Below the pieces are notes generated by a model. It was given only the letters and a program-made list of their open reading frames with translations. It searched no databases and was not told the origin of the DNA. A program made the translations under genes and the position numbers. Positions 1 to 9,547 of a stretch of DNA of 64,000 nt are shown in pieces; position 1 is the stretch's first letter; each line of letters opens with the position of its first letter. The DNA is from a marine gamma proteobacterium HTCC2148 (GTDB lineage Bacteria; Pseudomonadota; Gammaproteobacteria; Pseudomonadales; Halieaceae): NCBI GenBank assembly GCA_000156295.1, contig DS999223.1, forward strand, positions 81,343 to 145,342, given 5' to 3'.

Positions 1-402
1 AAGCAGCGCCCGATTATCATCATTACCAGTAATAATGAAAAAGAATTGCCGGATGCGTTTTTGCGGCGCTGCTTCTTCCACTTTATCAATTTCCCTGATC
101 GGGACACCATGCGTGAAATCGTCGCCGTTCACTACCCGGATATTTCCAAGACACTGGTGCAAGAAGCCATGGAAGTATTCTTCGATCTGAGAGGAATCCC
201 CGGTCTGAAGAAAAAGCCTTCTACCTCGGAGTTGATCGATTGGCTGAAATTGCTAATGGCCGATGAGATTCCGGATGAGATTCTCAAGGATCGTGACCCC
301 ACCAAGGCGATTCCACCGCTATACGGCGCGTTAATGAAAAATGAGCAGGACGTACATTTGTTGGAACGTTTAGCTTTTATGCATAGACGCGAGACACGCT
401 GA
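1..402 (+). CDS. MoxR-type AAA+ ATPase (3' part only)
   Basis: The window opens inside this gene. The 133 visible codons are the C-terminal part of an AAA+ ATPase of the MoxR/CbbQ kind. The frame is open from base 1 and begins with KQRPIIIITSNNEKELPDAF; TSNN looks like the sensor-1 strand and the RR that follows a few residues later fits the arginine-finger region. Such ATPases act as chaperones with a von Willebrand A (VWA) partner to insert cofactors or assemble complexes, and a VWA gene follows 10 bp downstream in the same direction. Walker A and B lie outside the window, so the exact subfamily and substrate cannot be read. The missing 5' end is the window edge, not a truncation. Confidence 0.85.
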   Translation, partial: KQRPIIIITSNNEKELPDAFLRRCFFHFINFPDRDTMREIVAVHYPDISKTLVQEAMEVFFDLRGIPGLKKKPSTSELIDWLKLLMADEIPDEILKDRDPTKAIPPLYGALMKNEQDVHLLERLAFMHRRETR

Positions 403-412
403 GGCTAGCTCT

Positions 413-1588
413 GTGCTGATTAATTTTTTCCATGGCCTGCGTGATGCGGGCGTCCCGGTAACTACCCGAGAGTTGTTGGATCTGCTGGAAGGTATGAAAC
501 GGCGGGTGGTGTTTGGCTCAATGGATGAGTTCTATTACTTCAGCCGTACTTGCATGGTCAAGGACGAGAAGTACTTCGACCGTTTTGACCAGGCCTTTGG
601 GTTGCACTTCAAGGATCTGGAAGCGCTTGACGATGTGATCGAAGCGCTTATACCCGATGACTGGCTGCGTTCCGAGTTTCTTAAAAATCTGTCCGCAGAA
701 GAAAAAGAAAAAATTGAATCTCTGGGCGGGCTGGAAAAGCTCATCGAGGAATTCAAAAAGCGACTGGAAGAGCAGGAAAAGCGCCACGAGGGCGGTAACA
801 AGTGGATAGGCACCGGCGGCACCTCGCCGTTCGGCCAGGAAGGATACAATCCTGAAGGCGTTCGGGTAGGGCCTAACGGGCGCAACAAAAAGGCAGTAAA
901 AGTTTGGGACAAGCGCGACTTCAAAAACCTGGACGATAGCGTTGAGCTGGGTACTCGCAATATCAAGGTAGCTATGCGCCGATTGCGTAAGTTTGCACGC
1001 ACCGGCGCCGCCGATGAACTGGATCTGGATGACACCATTACTTCCACTGCCCGCAACGCAGGCCTGCTGGATATCAAGATGGTGCCTGAGCGTCACAACG
1101 CGGTAAAAGTGCTGCTATTTTTTGACGTGGGCGGTTCCATGGATCCCCACGTAAAGGTGTGTGAAGAGCTGTTCTCAGCGGCGCGCACAGAGTTCAAGCA
1201 CATGGAATATTTTTACTTCCATAATTTCCTGTATGAAAATGTTTGGAAGAACAATGTTCGACGGCACAACGAACGGACCTCCTTGCTGGATGTGCTGCAT
1301 AAATACAGTCACGATTACAAAGTGGTGTTCGTGGGTGATGCTTCGATGTCACCTTATGAAATTCTTCAGCCAGGTGGCTCTGTGGAGCACTGGAACGAGG
1401 AATCGGGCGAAGTCTGGATGCGCCGGCTGCAAGAAGTTTATGACAAAGTGGTCTGGATAAACCCTGTTCCCGAAGAAGAGTGGCAGTACACCCAGTCGGT
1501 GGCTATTACCCACAAACTGCTGGAAGGTAAAATGTATCCGCTTACGCTCAAAGGGCTTGAGGAAGGTATGGGCTACCTCTCCAAGTAG
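413..1588 (+). CDS. VWA domain-containing CoxE-like protein
   Basis: A 391-residue protein with a C-terminal VWA domain of the CoxE type. The metal-binding (MIDAS) motif DxGxS is visible as DVGGSMDPHV from residue 238. The N-terminal half is charged and helical (residues about 95-125 are Glu/Lys-rich, coiled-coil-like), followed by a Gly-rich linker with GTGGTSPFG. There is no signal peptide or membrane segment, so it should be cytoplasmic. The start is GTG, 10 bp after the MoxR-type gene, and the pair almost certainly forms one operon and one ATPase-VWA chaperone complex. The client protein is not obvious: no oxidoreductase or carboxylase gene adjoins it here. Confidence 0.88.
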   Translation: MLINFFHGLRDAGVPVTTRELLDLLEGMKRRVVFGSMDEFYYFSRTCMVKDEKYFDRFDQAFGLHFKDLEALDDVIEALIPDDWLRSEFLKNLSAEEKEKIESLGGLEKLIEEFKKRLEEQEKRHEGGNKWIGTGGTSPFGQEGYNPEGVRVGPNGRNKKAVKVWDKRDFKNLDDSVELGTRNIKVAMRRLRKFARTGAADELDLDDTITSTARNAGLLDIKMVPERHNAVKVLLFFDVGGSMDPHVKVCEELFSAARTEFKHMEYFYFHNFLYENVWKNNVRRHNERTSLLDVLHKYSHDYKVVFVGDASMSPYEILQPGGSVEHWNEESGEVWMRRLQEVYDKVVWINPVPEEEWQYTQSVAITHKLLEGKMYPLTLKGLEEGMGYLSK

Positions 1589-1621
1589 GGAGGTCTTAGG
1601 TCTCAGGGTTCGAGCAGGCGC

Positions 1622-2413
1622 TTACCTTACCTTTGCAAGGCTCCCCGCAAAGGCAATCAAGCTGGCGGTAACCGCTACATTCAGTGACTCCACTCCATTG
1701 TTCATTGGTATCGACAGCGACTTGTCGGCCAGCTGGACGACGTCTTTTGATACGCCTTCGGTTTCGTTGCCCAAAACGTAAGCAACGTGTTTTTTAGGCG
1801 TGAATTCAAACAAAGTCTGGCTTGCATTAGCTTCAAGGCTACAAATTTCTACCTCTTGCTGTGCCAGTCGTCGCAATGCGTTTACCTGGGAGTCGCACAT
1901 TACCAGCGGTGCTCGATAGAGCGTGCCGGCGCTTGCCTTGATCACCAGGGGTCCCAGGGCAGCGTTGCCCTTGCTTGACCATAGCACGGCGTCTATGTGG
2001 CCGGCCGCGGCAGAGCGCAAAATCATTCCCAGGTTTTGCGGGTTGGTAATGCCGTCCAGTGCGAGGACACGTTGCGGGGCGAGTCCAGGTAGTTCCTCAA
2101 CATAGGTTTGTAACGAGCGAAAACTCGGGCAAAGAATATCCAGCGCTACTCCCTGGTCCTGCTTGCCGTTCTTGGAGATACGGGCAAGCGCCTCGCGGCT
2201 GTGCTCGTGGACCGGGATGCTTTTTTTTGCGGCCGCATCAAGCAGTTCGGTAATAATGCCGCCGCCGCGGTTGCTACTGGAAAGGTGTAATGCGTGGCAC
2301 TGGAGCAGGGGGTCTCGCAGGGCTTCCAGGGCTGGTTTACGGCCATAAACTGTCAGCACACGCTCGAAAAACGCTTTTTTCTGGGTGTAGTCTTCGCTGT
2401 CCTGCATGCTCAC
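1622..2413 (-). CDS. TrmH/SpoU family RNA 2'-O-methyltransferase
   Basis: A 263-residue member of the SPOUT (TrmH) family, which transfers methyl from S-adenosylmethionine to a ribose 2'-OH in tRNA or rRNA. The three family motifs are present: motif 1 NPQNLGMILR at residues 124-133, motif 2 LGNETEGV at 214-221, and motif 3 SIPMNNGVESLNV at 234-246, which form the trefoil-knot cofactor pocket. Residues 20-90 resemble the substrate-binding domain that precedes the catalytic domain in RlmB-type enzymes. The RNA target cannot be told from sequence. The GTG start overlaps the stop of the AraC-type gene by 4 nt (GTGA), so the two are probably translationally coupled. It converges on the VWA gene with a 33-bp gap. 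Confidence 0.9.
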   Translation of the reverse strand: MSMQDSEDYTQKKAFFERVLTVYGRKPALEALRDPLLQCHALHLSSSNRGGGIITELLDAAAKKSIPVHEHSREALARISKNGKQDQGVALDILCPSFRSLQTYVEELPGLAPQRVLALDGITNPQNLGMILRSAAAGHIDAVLWSSKGNAALGPLVIKASAGTLYRAPLVMCDSQVNALRRLAQQEVEICSLEANASQTLFEFTPKKHVAYVLGNETEGVSKDVVQLADKSLSIPMNNGVESLNVAVTASLIAFAGSLAKVR

Positions 2414-3465
2414 GCTTTAGCCTCTCTTTCCCGCTGTAATTGCTCTCGAAATTTGCCTGGAGAGATTCCTGTCCACTTCTTGAAGGAGCGATAAAAGGCC
2501 GAGTTGTCCTGGAACCCCATTACCGCTGCAATGGCGTCAATGGAGAGCTCATCCCTGTGCATGTATTGAACTGCGAGTTCGCGACGTAAGTCATCTTTCA
2601 ACTGCTGAAAGCTGGTTCCTTCAGCAGTAAGGCGCCGATGCAAAGTGCGCGGGGACATGTTCAGCTGCGACGCCGCACCGCTTGCTGTGGGCAGTCTCTC
2701 CGGGCCGGCAGAGACCAGAATCTGCTCTACTTTAGCCGATAGGGTTTTCAGGTTACCGGGCACGTCACGTTTAACCAGGGGGTAGGGCGCCAGTCGCAGG
2801 AATTCTCTCAGGCTCGCCTCGCTTTGAACAATGGGGTGCTGCAATAACTGCCGGGAAATGACCAGGCCTGAGTTATCCATGTCAAAGGCAACAGGACAAC
2901 CGAATAATTTTTCATAGTGTTGGGTACTTGCCGGTGCCGAGGCTCTTAACTGAACTGCTTGCAAGGGCATTTCTCTGCCAATCAGCCAGCTATAGAAGCG
3001 GTACATCATGAGCAGGATATTGGCATGCCCTATGTGCTCACTGTCGCTCTCCTGGGGGGCGTAGCGCTGAAACAGGCATAGCATCTGGTCATCTTGCAGA
3101 GGCACCAGAGGCCCGCTTATGCGCTCTCTGGACGTATTCCGGTACTGGTCGCAGTAATCGTGAAACTCCCAGGCGCGAATAAGGGCCTGCTCCAGGGTTG
3201 GGCAGTGAATGACGAACAGGCACATCATCCGAAACGTGCCAGGCGGAGCATGGTATTCCTGTCCCAGGCCGAACGCCTCGTCCTGAAGTAGCTCCATCAA
3301 TAAGCCATAGAGCTTGCTGTAGCTGGCGGTCGTGATTTCTGTTGTTTCCGGGTTTTGATCTGCCAGGGGGTTAAAGTCCAGACCGATCTGTTGCAGCGCT
3401 CGTTCCAGTGGATAGCCCTGGTCAATCACCACTCGCAAGAGGGTATTGAGCGTTTTCAGGGGCAT
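2410..3465 (-). CDS. AraC family transcriptional regulator
   Basis: About 351 residues: an N-terminal ligand-sensing domain of the type in OruR/ArgR-like regulators (Arabinose_bd family) followed by an AraC double helix-turn-helix in the last 90 residues. The DNA-binding end contains MSPRTLHRRL, then IAAVMGFQDNSAFYRSFKKW and TGISPGKFRE, which is the canonical AraC pattern. The frame is open further upstream to 3648, but that part overlaps the end of the IclR-type gene and reads as shadow sequence, so I start at ATG 3465; GTG 3474 is possible. It follows the IclR-type gene by 68 bp and overlaps the TrmH-type gene. The inducer and targets are unknown. Confidence 0.87.
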   Translation of the reverse strand: MPLKTLNTLLRVVIDQGYPLERALQQIGLDFNPLADQNPETTEITTASYSKLYGLLMELLQDEAFGLGQEYHAPPGTFRMMCLFVIHCPTLEQALIRAWEFHDYCDQYRNTSRERISGPLVPLQDDQMLCLFQRYAPQESDSEHIGHANILLMMYRFYSWLIGREMPLQAVQLRASAPASTQHYEKLFGCPVAFDMDNSGLVISRQLLQHPIVQSEASLREFLRLAPYPLVKRDVPGNLKTLSAKVEQILVSAGPERLPTASGAASQLNMSPRTLHRRLTAEGTSFQQLKDDLRRELAVQYMHRDELSIDAIAAVMGFQDNSAFYRSFKKWTGISPGKFREQLQREREAKA

Positions 3466-3533
3466 GGTGTTCACAGCGCTAATGTTTCCCAGTGGTGACT
3501 GCAGAGGCGGGGAGATGGGCGAGGTATTTGGCT

Positions 3534-4427
3534 TTACGTGCCCTCTGCCAGCGCGGTAATTCGATCGGCGGACGCCTTGATGCGGGCGGCGATCTCCTCG
3601 ATCCTGGCGCCGGTGACCTGGCCGCCCAAAGATCCGGCGACAAAACACATGACTGGAAGCTTGTTTTCGATAAAAACCGGTACGGAAATAGTGCTCACGT
3701 CGTACTTGGCTTTTGGGTCAATACGATCCAGGTGAAAGTATTCGTCACACAGATCGTGCTGATAACGATTCGCAGCGTCTTCGAGTTCGGTCAGACTCCA
3801 GGAGGTGTGGATACGAGCCAACTCTTTTGTCAGTTCGATTTCAGCTTTGGTTTTGAGTGTGACTTCGTAGCCGCGTGCGCGAATAGCAATTAGCGCAACC
3901 CTAAGCTTTTGATCCAGTTTTTCGTTGTACTCGCCGCGGGATTCGTGAGCGCGGCTCAGCCACGCTTCCAGGTGTTTAGCGGGAGAGAAGGCGGTGAAAC
4001 AGGCGGCCACTGGCGCTGTATTGGGCAGGCGCAGTCCCAGTTGGAATGAGTTAATCAAGGGCTGTGCTTTACCGTAGAGCGCTAGTAGGACCATGTGTTG
4101 TTTGGAGCGGCCGGTGACCGCGAAGCCAACGTCCAGATCTTGCTGCAGGCTTTCCAGCTCCGGCCTGGCATATTCCAGTACCGGGAATTGAGCAAAAGCG
4201 GCATTGCCCGCAGCGATAATAGAGGGGCCTAGTCGGTAAGCCTTGGTTTTCGGATGTTGAACTAAAAACCCGTAATTGGCCATGGTGGTGAGGATCGCAT
4301 GGCAGGTAGCTTTATTGAGGTTTAGCCTGCGTGTCATCTCGGTCAGGCCAAAGGCCTGGTGAGGGTTGGCCATCAAAAGGTCCAGAATCGCCAGAGCGCG
4401 CGCTGTCGGTTGTGAAAAAAGGGCCAA
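3534..4427 (-). CDS. IclR family transcriptional regulator
   Basis: A 297-residue regulator with an N-terminal winged helix-turn-helix (residues about 8-65, with GLTEMTRRLNLNKATCHAIL as the recognition region) and a C-terminal IclR ligand-binding domain (about 80-295, ending in the typical RIEEIAARIKASADRI helix). IclR proteins bind palindromic operators near their own promoter and control degradation pathways. No catabolic gene adjoins this one, so the effector cannot be guessed. Two inverted repeats lie 20-60 bp upstream of its start (4448-4486) and are candidate autoregulatory operators. The AraC-type and TrmH-type genes follow in the same direction. Confidence 0.88.
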   Translation of the reverse strand: MALFSQPTARALAILDLLMANPHQAFGLTEMTRRLNLNKATCHAILTTMANYGFLVQHPKTKAYRLGPSIIAAGNAAFAQFPVLEYARPELESLQQDLDVGFAVTGRSKQHMVLLALYGKAQPLINSFQLGLRLPNTAPVAACFTAFSPAKHLEAWLSRAHESRGEYNEKLDQKLRVALIAIRARGYEVTLKTKAEIELTKELARIHTSWSLTELEDAANRYQHDLCDEYFHLDRIDPKAKYDVSTISVPVFIENKLPVMCFVAGSLGGQVTGARIEEIAARIKASADRITALAEGT

Positions 4428-4447
4428 ACTATTACTCCCGGCAGGAC

Positions 4448-4486
4448 CACCGACTGCGTCGGTGCGTGCAAATTTTAGTATAAAAT
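4448..4486. promoter_or_regulatory. Paired inverted repeats upstream of the IclR gene
   Basis: Two inverted repeats lie in the divergent gap between the IclR-type gene and the CxxC protein. One is CACCGAC-TGC-GTCGGTG at 4448-4464; the other is ATTTTA-GTA-TAAAAT at 4472-4486. The second contains TATACT on the minus strand, which could be the -10 box of the IclR-type gene. Position and symmetry fit an autoregulatory operator, but no binding motif of a known IclR protein was matched. Confidence 0.35.
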
Positions 4487-4604
4487 GTTGTACTTGTTTC
4501 GGTATGGTAACGCCCGAGGTAGGCTACAGCAAGCCTGCTGTTATCGATGCTAAAGTGCATAGCCAGCGCGGCTCGTGGCAGAGCTCCGGAGAATTGAGAC
4601 CAAC

Positions 4605-4820
4605 GTGTTAATCCTGTATGGAACCAGCGCCTGTCATCTGTGTGAAATCGCCGCTGACCTGCTGCGCGATGCGAGCCTCGAATTCGAGGAAGTCGATGTC
4701 AGTGAGTCAGACGTGTTGTTCGAACGCTATGGCCTGACGATTCCTGTCCTTAAGCGAGAGGACGACGCAGAACTGAACTGGCCTTTTGACGCAGCCCGGT
4801 TGGCGGCCTTTGTCAGTTAG
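4605..4820 (+). CDS. Glutaredoxin-like CxxC protein
   Basis: A small (about 71 residues) thioredoxin-fold protein of the glutaredoxin-like family (DUF836 type). The N-terminal strand and redox motif read LILYGTSACHLCE, giving a CHLC dithiol, followed by a helix and the cis-Pro region TIPVLKRED expected of this fold. The start is uncertain: GTG 4605 puts the fold at the N-terminus as in relatives and has GGAG 13 bases upstream, while GTG 4575 adds ten residues without a ribosome site. Its stop overlaps the stop of the convergent universal stress gene. The partner is unknown; disulfide reduction is inferred from the CxxC. Confidence 0.75.
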   Translation: MLILYGTSACHLCEIAADLLRDASLEFEEVDVSESDVLFERYGLTIPVLKREDDAELNWPFDAARLAAFVS

Positions 4821-5251
4821 TTGCCTACGCGAACCGCCAGTACGTCGCAGCTGGCGCCGTGGAGTACACCGTTAGCTGTAGAGCCCATTAATAGGGCGAG
4901 GCCATAGCGGCCGTGGCTGCCGACGACGATCAGATCTGCGCCGATTTCCTCTGCCATGGCATGAATTTCAACCTCCGGTCGGCCAAGCACGATATGCTGA
5001 TGATCTTGGTCTATGCTGTTTTGCTCGGAAAAGCGCTTTAGCTGCTCAGTTGCCTGATTCTGTATTTCATCCTGCAGACCGGAAAAATCCATGGGGATAT
5101 CCACCCCGTAGGCGAAACTGAGAGGTTCGATGACGTGGATAATGTGTAGTTCGCAGTCGCCGTTGTCGGCGATACCTTGCGCCCGTTGCGCAACTTGGTT
5201 GGACTCATCACTCAGGTCGATGGCGACCAGAACTTTTTTATATTGAGACAT
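4817..5251 (-). CDS. Universal stress protein (UspA family)
   Basis: A 144-residue single-domain Usp protein. It begins KKVLVAIDLSDES, the first strand with the conserved Asp, and near the end carries GSHGRYGLALLMGSTANGVL, a close match to the ATP-binding G-2x-G-9x-G(S/T) motif of nucleotide-binding Usps, followed by CDVLAVRV. The longer open frame to 5518 runs through the gene on the other strand and is not credible; ATG 5251 has GGAG 8 bases upstream. It is a stand-alone gene, convergent with the CxxC protein (4-nt overlap of stops) and divergent from the small membrane-anchored protein. Role: stress survival, details unknown. Confidence 0.88.
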   Translation of the reverse strand: MSQYKKVLVAIDLSDESNQVAQRAQGIADNGDCELHIIHVIEPLSFAYGVDIPMDFSGLQDEIQNQATEQLKRFSEQNSIDQDHQHIVLGRPEVEIHAMAEEIGADLIVVGSHGRYGLALLMGSTANGVLHGASCDVLAVRVGN

Positions 5252-5361
5252 GCGTTTGCTCCGCGTTTTCAGGATTAGCAGGGCTTTAGTTATAGCATAG
5301 AATCCGGTCTGGGCAATCCCGCCTCTGGCTTGAATTTGATCTGAATCAGGAACCTTGTTGA

Positions 5362-5808
5362 TTGAAATACCTACTGATCTTGTTTGTGATTGCTTTGGCC
5401 TTGGCGCCGCTGACCCACTTTTTGCCCAGTAAACGGCAGCGCCTGATTGCCAAAATGCGCGAGTACGCCGCCTTGCACGGACTTTTTGTCGAATTTCGGG
5501 ATCTGCCCTCACGCGCAACGCGGCAAGGGCGTGAGGAGCGTAAGCAGCAGATTATTTATTACGGCAGGCGGTTGCCCCCTTCTCGTAACGACGCCCGCAG
5601 CCGCACTGCCTGGGCATGTGAAGATGGCAACTGGCTATCTTTGGCCGAGAGAACGGCGGTGCCAGCCGCATTAGAGCAAATGCCTGCCACAATTCTGGCG
5701 GCGAGTCTCGATGAGGGGTCCTGCGGGATTTACTGGCTCGAAGTCGGCGATGAGGCCGATGTTAAACAGATTGTCAGCGCTCTGGAGGCTTGGCAAGGCC
5801 AGCTCTGA
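5362..5808 (+). CDS. Hypothetical membrane-anchored protein upstream of topA
   Basis: A 148-residue protein I do not recognise by function. Residues 2-20 (KYLLILFVIALALAPLTHF) form one hydrophobic segment, either an N-terminal anchor or an uncleaved signal; the rest is soluble and rich in Arg in the first half. Start TTG 5362 has AGGA about 10 bases upstream; no ATG lies near the membrane segment. It sits alone between the divergent Usp gene and the topA promoter. No catalytic motif is visible. A small protein at this position upstream of topA may be conserved in related gammaproteobacteria, but I cannot verify that here. Confidence 0.65.
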   Translation: MKYLLILFVIALALAPLTHFLPSKRQRLIAKMREYAALHGLFVEFRDLPSRATRQGREERKQQIIYYGRRLPPSRNDARSRTAWACEDGNWLSLAERTAVPAALEQMPATILAASLDEGSCGIYWLEVGDEADVKQIVSALEAWQGQL

Positions 5809-5866
5809 CCGGGGTGTTTGGGGCTAAATTGACAGCCGGGCAATAAGCACTGATGCACGATTTTTC

Positions 5867-5895
5867 TTGACCGGGGCGAGATGGCGACTTATATA
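5867..5895 (+). promoter_or_regulatory. Probable sigma-70 promoter of topA
   Basis: TTGACC at 5867-5872 and TATATA at 5890-5895 are separated by 17 bp, a near-consensus arrangement. It lies about 70 bp upstream of the topA ATG, inside the 155-bp gap after the preceding gene. Transcription would begin near 5902. topA promoters respond to supercoiling in other bacteria; nothing specific for that is seen here. Confidence 0.65.
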
Positions 5896-5963
5896 TGCCC
5901 TTTTTTGACGCAGGCTCGCACAGCACTTTGCGAACTAACACATCGTTTGAATAGTAGGAATCA

Positions 5964-8612
5964 ATGGGTAAATCACTAGTTATTGTCGAGTCGCCAGCGA
6001 AGGCCAAGACCATCAACAAGTACCTGGGCAAGGACTTCGTGGTGAAATCCAGCGTCGGTCATATCCGGGATTTGCCTACTGCGGGTAGTTCGACCTCCAA
6101 AGTGGATCCCAAGGAGAGAGCAGCCCAGGCAGCGATCACCCGCAAGATGGCGCCCGCAGCAAAAGCAGCTCACCAGAAAAAGAAGAGTCGTGAGCAATTG
6201 ATCCGCCGGATGGGGATAGACCCGGAAAAGGGTTGGAAGGCGAACTATCAGGTCTTGCCCGGCAAAGAAAAGGTGGTCAACGAGCTGAAGAAACTAGCAG
6301 CTGACGCCGACTCCATTTATCTTGCTACCGACCTTGATCGCGAGGGTGAGGCGATAGCCTGGCACTTGCGAGAAGCGATTGGCGGAGATGATTCCCGCTA
6401 CCAGCGAGTGGTGTTCAACGAAATTACCAAGAAAGCTATCACCGAGGCTTTTGAAAAACCTGCCTACCTTGATCAGGATAGGGTAAACGCGCAGCAGGCA
6501 CGACGCTTTCTGGATCGGGTCGTTGGGTATATGGTCTCTCCGCTGCTCTGGTCCAAGGTGGCCCGCGGCCTGTCTGCCGGGCGAGTGCAGTCTGTGGCGG
6601 TGCGTTTGATTGTGGAGCGCGAGCGAGAAATTCACGCGTTTATTCCCGAGGAGTATTGGGAGATTCACGCAGATCTGGCCACTCAGGCAAAACAGGAAGT
6701 GCGGTTTCAGGTGCGCAAGCACAAAGGAGAGAACTTTCGCCCCGGAGATGAACAAAGCGCGAGTAAAGCGACCTCAGAATTGGAGTCGCTGCCTTATTCC
6801 ATCAGTGGTCGGGAGGACAAGCCCACACGCTCCAAGCCACCGGCTCCGTTTATTACCTCAACGCTGCAGCAGGCTGCGAGCACGCGCCTGGGGTACAGCG
6901 TCAAGAAGACCATGATGATGGCGCAACGCCTGTATGAGGCAGGCTACATCACCTACATGCGAACAGACTCGACCAATTTGAGTGCCGAGGCTGTCGCAGC
7001 CTGTCGCGGCTATATCGAATCCAATTTTTCCAAACGCTACCTGCCTGACAGCCCCAACTCTTACTCCTCCAAGGAAGGTGCGCAGGAAGCGCACGAGGCC
7101 ATCCGTCCCTCGGACGTCAATGTGCTGCAGGCGTCGTTGAAAGGTATGGAGCGCGACGCTGAGCGCCTTTATGAACTGATCTGGCGTCAGTTCGTTGCTG
7201 GTCAGATGCCTGCAGCGGAATACACAGCCACCACAATTACCGCCAGTGCCGGTGATTACCAACTCAATGCGAAGGGCCGAATCATCCGCTTCGATGGCTA
7301 TACCAAGGTGCAGCCTCCCGCCAGCCGTAAGGGTGACGATTCGGTGCTGCCAGACGTAAACGAAGGCGATGTACTGGCGCTGAAGAAGCTTGATCCGGTG
7401 CAGCATTTTACCAAGCCGACCCCTCGCTACGGAGAAGCGAGCCTGGTTCGCGAGTTGGAAAAACGAGGCATTGGTCGTCCGTCAACGTACGCTTCGATTA
7501 TTTCTACTATTCAGGATCGTGGCTACGCGCGCCTAGAGAATAAGCGATTTTATGCAGAAAAAATGGGCGACATTGTTACCCAGCGGCTACAGAAAAGCTT
7601 CCCCGATCTTCTGGACTATGGCTTTACCGCAGGTATGGAAGAACGGCTGGATGATGTAGCCGACGGCGACAGGGATTGGCGTGACTTACTCGATGCATTT
7701 TATGCCGAGTTCAGCGGATTACTGGAGGCAGCGGCAGAGCCCGAGCCTGCGGGGATGGAACCCAACGAACCCACAATGACTGACATCAAGTGCTCTAAAT
7801 GTGACCGAGATATGCAGATACGGACTGCCAGCACGGGTGTGTTCCTGGGCTGCTCCGGCTACGCATTACCGCCCAAAGAGCGCTGCAAAAACACGATTAA
7901 CCTGACCTCTGGTGACGAGGCAATTCGCGAAGACGCGGATGACGAAGCTGAATCACGGCAATTATTGGAACGCCATCGCTGCAAGAAGTGCAACGCGGCG
8001 ATGGACAGCTACCTGATCGACGAAGATCGTAAGCTGCATGTGTGCGGCAATAATCCGGACTGTGATGGTTTCGAAGTTGAGCACGGTAAATTCAAGATCA
8101 AAGGCTACGAAGGCCCCATTCTTGAGTGCGATAAGTGCAGTGCCGAAATGCAGTTGAAAAATGGTCGCTTCGGTAAGTACTTCGGGTGTACCTCAGAGGA
8201 GTGTAAAAATACCCGTAAGCTGTTACGCAACGGCGAGGCTGCCCCTCCGAAGATGGATCCGGTACCCATGCCCGAGCTGGAGTGCCAGAAAGTAGAAGAT
8301 ACCTACGTATTACGCGACGGCGCCGCTGGAATGTTTTTAGCGGCCAGCCAGTTTCCGCGTAACCGGGAAACCAGGGCACCCTTTGTCGATGAGTTGCTGC
8401 CTCACAAGAGTGAGATCGACCCCAAGTACAAGTTCATCTTTGGCGCTCCAACAGAGGATGACGACGGTAATCGAGCTCAGGTGCGGTATAGCCGCAAGTC
8501 CAAAGAGCAATACGTGATGACCGAGAAAGATGGCAAAGCCACGGGTTGGAAGGCCTTTTATCGCAAGGGTAAGTGGGAAGAGGAACGCAGCAAGGGCAGG
8601 GCGCGCAAATAA
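5964..8612 (+). CDS. topA: DNA topoisomerase I
   Basis: An 882-residue type IA topoisomerase (E. coli TopA is 865). It relaxes negative supercoils by cutting one strand through a 5'-phosphotyrosine. The N-terminal Toprim domain starts [14 protein letters not shown] and has the acidic motif [14 protein letters not shown]. The catalytic tyrosine is Tyr331 in YITYMRTDS. The C-terminal third carries three four-cysteine zinc fingers, beginning at [16 protein letters not shown] and CDKCSAEM, then a basic tail that in E. coli TopA contacts RNA polymerase. Start ATG 5964 has TAGGA 5-6 bases upstream. One base separates its stop from the next gene, so the two are cotranscribed. Confidence 0.98.
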   Translation: MGKSLVIVESPAKAKTINKYLGKDFVVKSSVGHIRDLPTAGSSTSKVDPKERAAQAAITRKMAPAAKAAHQKKKSREQLIRRMGIDPEKGWKANYQVLPGKEKVVNELKKLAADADSIYLATDLDREGEAIAWHLREAIGGDDSRYQRVVFNEITKKAITEAFEKPAYLDQDRVNAQQARRFLDRVVGYMVSPLLWSKVARGLSAGRVQSVAVRLIVEREREIHAFIPEEYWEIHADLATQAKQEVRFQVRKHKGENFRPGDEQSASKATSELESLPYSISGREDKPTRSKPPAPFITSTLQQAASTRLGYSVKKTMMMAQRLYEAGYITYMRTDSTNLSAEAVAACRGYIESNFSKRYLPDSPNSYSSKEGAQEAHEAIRPSDVNVLQASLKGMERDAERLYELIWRQFVAGQMPAAEYTATTITASAGDYQLNAKGRIIRFDGYTKVQPPASRKGDDSVLPDVNEGDVLALKKLDPVQHFTKPTPRYGEASLVRELEKRGIGRPSTYASIISTIQDRGYARLENKRFYAEKMGDIVTQRLQKSFPDLLDYGFTAGMEERLDDVADGDRDWRDLLDAFYAEFSGLLEAAAEPEPAGMEPNEPTMTDIKCSKCDRDMQIRTASTGVFLGCSGYALPPKERCKNTINLTSGDEAIREDADDEAESRQLLERHRCKKCNAAMDSYLIDEDRKLHVCGNNPDCDGFEVEHGKFKIKGYEGPILECDKCSAEMQLKNGRFGKYFGCTSEECKNTRKLLRNGEAAPPKMDPVPMPELECQKVEDTYVLRDGAAGMFLAASQFPRNRETRAPFVDELLPHKSEIDPKYKFIFGAPTEDDDGNRAQVRYSRKSKEQYVMTEKDGKATGWKAFYRKGKWEEERSKGRARK

Positions 8613-8613
8613 T

Positions 8614-9075
8614 ATGAGCTCCGCTCGAGGTCAGGCGAATCACGCGCTCTACCTGGCCCGAATCCTGCTCGCCGCCTGGCGCCGTGATCTGGCGGCTGAG
8701 GCGGTTGCGACAATCACCTTAACCCAGACATTTTTGCCGGCCGTTCGGCTGCACCTTAGGCATGCCTATGGCTGGTTTTTAGTTGAAATTACCCGTCCTG
8801 GCGGCTTGCCCTTCCAGCCACCGCAATGCGTTGCCGAGTTACCCGAAGTCGCTGACGGCAAAGCCGTGCCGGGAGAACTCCTGGAGTTTCAGCGCCTGGA
8901 GGAGAGCGGCTGGATTGGCGAAATGCTTTCTGCGGATGCGCTCCCAAGTCCAATGGCAAGCTCGGGCAACCTGGCAGTCAGTTCACCTGCATCCGGGCTT
9001 GACCAGGCTTCGGTTTGGGCTGCTCAGCTGCAAACCCTGTTTGATCGTATGGGCGATTCTTTGGACGAGTACTAA
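8614..9075 (+). CDS. DUF6586-like hypothetical protein
   Basis: A 153-residue soluble protein starting ATG 8614, one base after the topA stop. It resembles the DUF6586 family found directly after topA in Pseudomonas: the N-terminal half is helical (ALYLARILLAAWRRDL, then a second helix ending in RHAYGWFLVEI) and the C-terminal half is Ser/Ala-rich with a short final helix (WAAQLQTLFDRM). No catalytic motif, signal peptide or membrane segment is visible. An upstream in-frame extension to 8530 lies inside topA and is rejected. Function unknown; coupling to topA suggests a nucleoid or DNA-related role, which is inference only. Confidence 0.75.
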   Translation: MSSARGQANHALYLARILLAAWRRDLAAEAVATITLTQTFLPAVRLHLRHAYGWFLVEITRPGGLPFQPPQCVAELPEVADGKAVPGELLEFQRLEESGWIGEMLSADALPSPMASSGNLAVSSPASGLDQASVWAAQLQTLFDRMGDSLDEY

Positions 9076-9194
9076 ACCGGCCGTCCTGTAAAGGCCATCC
9101 ACCGCTGCACTGCGCCTGCCGGATTTAGTGCTATCTAGGAGCCTGACCGGCTGTTAGAATATTCTCGAAGTTAAAGCAAAGAGAGGTTTATTGA

Positions 9195-9443
9195 GTGTCT
9201 GCATCCTTACTAGAGATCGTAGATCTGGGCGACGGAGAAATCGTATTGCAACGTGCTGACGATGATTCCGAGCCGCTTGTGGTTATCCGTTTCTCAGAAG
9301 AATCGCGCGTTTACATGATGGACAACAGCCTTGAAGTCGCCAAAGCGATGATACAGGCTGGGATACAGGCGGCCGCCGAAATGGCCGAACAGGGCGAGAT
9401 AGAAATCGAGCCCACTGTTGAGGCCCCCAGAGTCCTTCACTAG
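9195..9443 (+). CDS. Small conserved hypothetical protein
   Basis: An 82-residue acidic protein starting GTG 9195, with GAGAGG eight bases upstream. It begins with beta-like segments (SLLEIVDLGDGEIVLQRA, then LVVIRFSEESRVYM) and continues with a helix (LEVAKAMIQAGIQAAAEM) and an acidic tail. A similar small protein follows the DUF6586 gene in Pseudomonas, between topA and sulA-lexA, so the position supports a real gene. It has no recognisable catalytic residues. The 119-bp gap before it holds no clear promoter, so it may be read from the topA transcript. Confidence 0.7.
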   Translation: MSASLLEIVDLGDGEIVLQRADDDSEPLVVIRFSEESRVYMMDNSLEVAKAMIQAGIQAAAEMAEQGEIEIEPTVEAPRVLH

Positions 9444-9547
9444 TCGCAGCGATAGAATTTCAAACGCCGGGCGCTCGATGTCGCAAACCGGCTCGCAACA
9501 GACGCCAACAGCGCTCTGTCAGATTTTTTTCCGCTTCAATATACACC

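Noticed and set aside
518..1096. Long antisense frames under the VWA gene (192 and 180 codons)
   Set aside because: They mirror the coding strand of a clear VWA protein and encode low-complexity Phe/Ser-rich products.
1580..1605. Hairpin-like ACCTC...GAGGT at the VWA gene end
   Set aside because: The stem has mismatches and no T-run follows; too weak to call a terminator.
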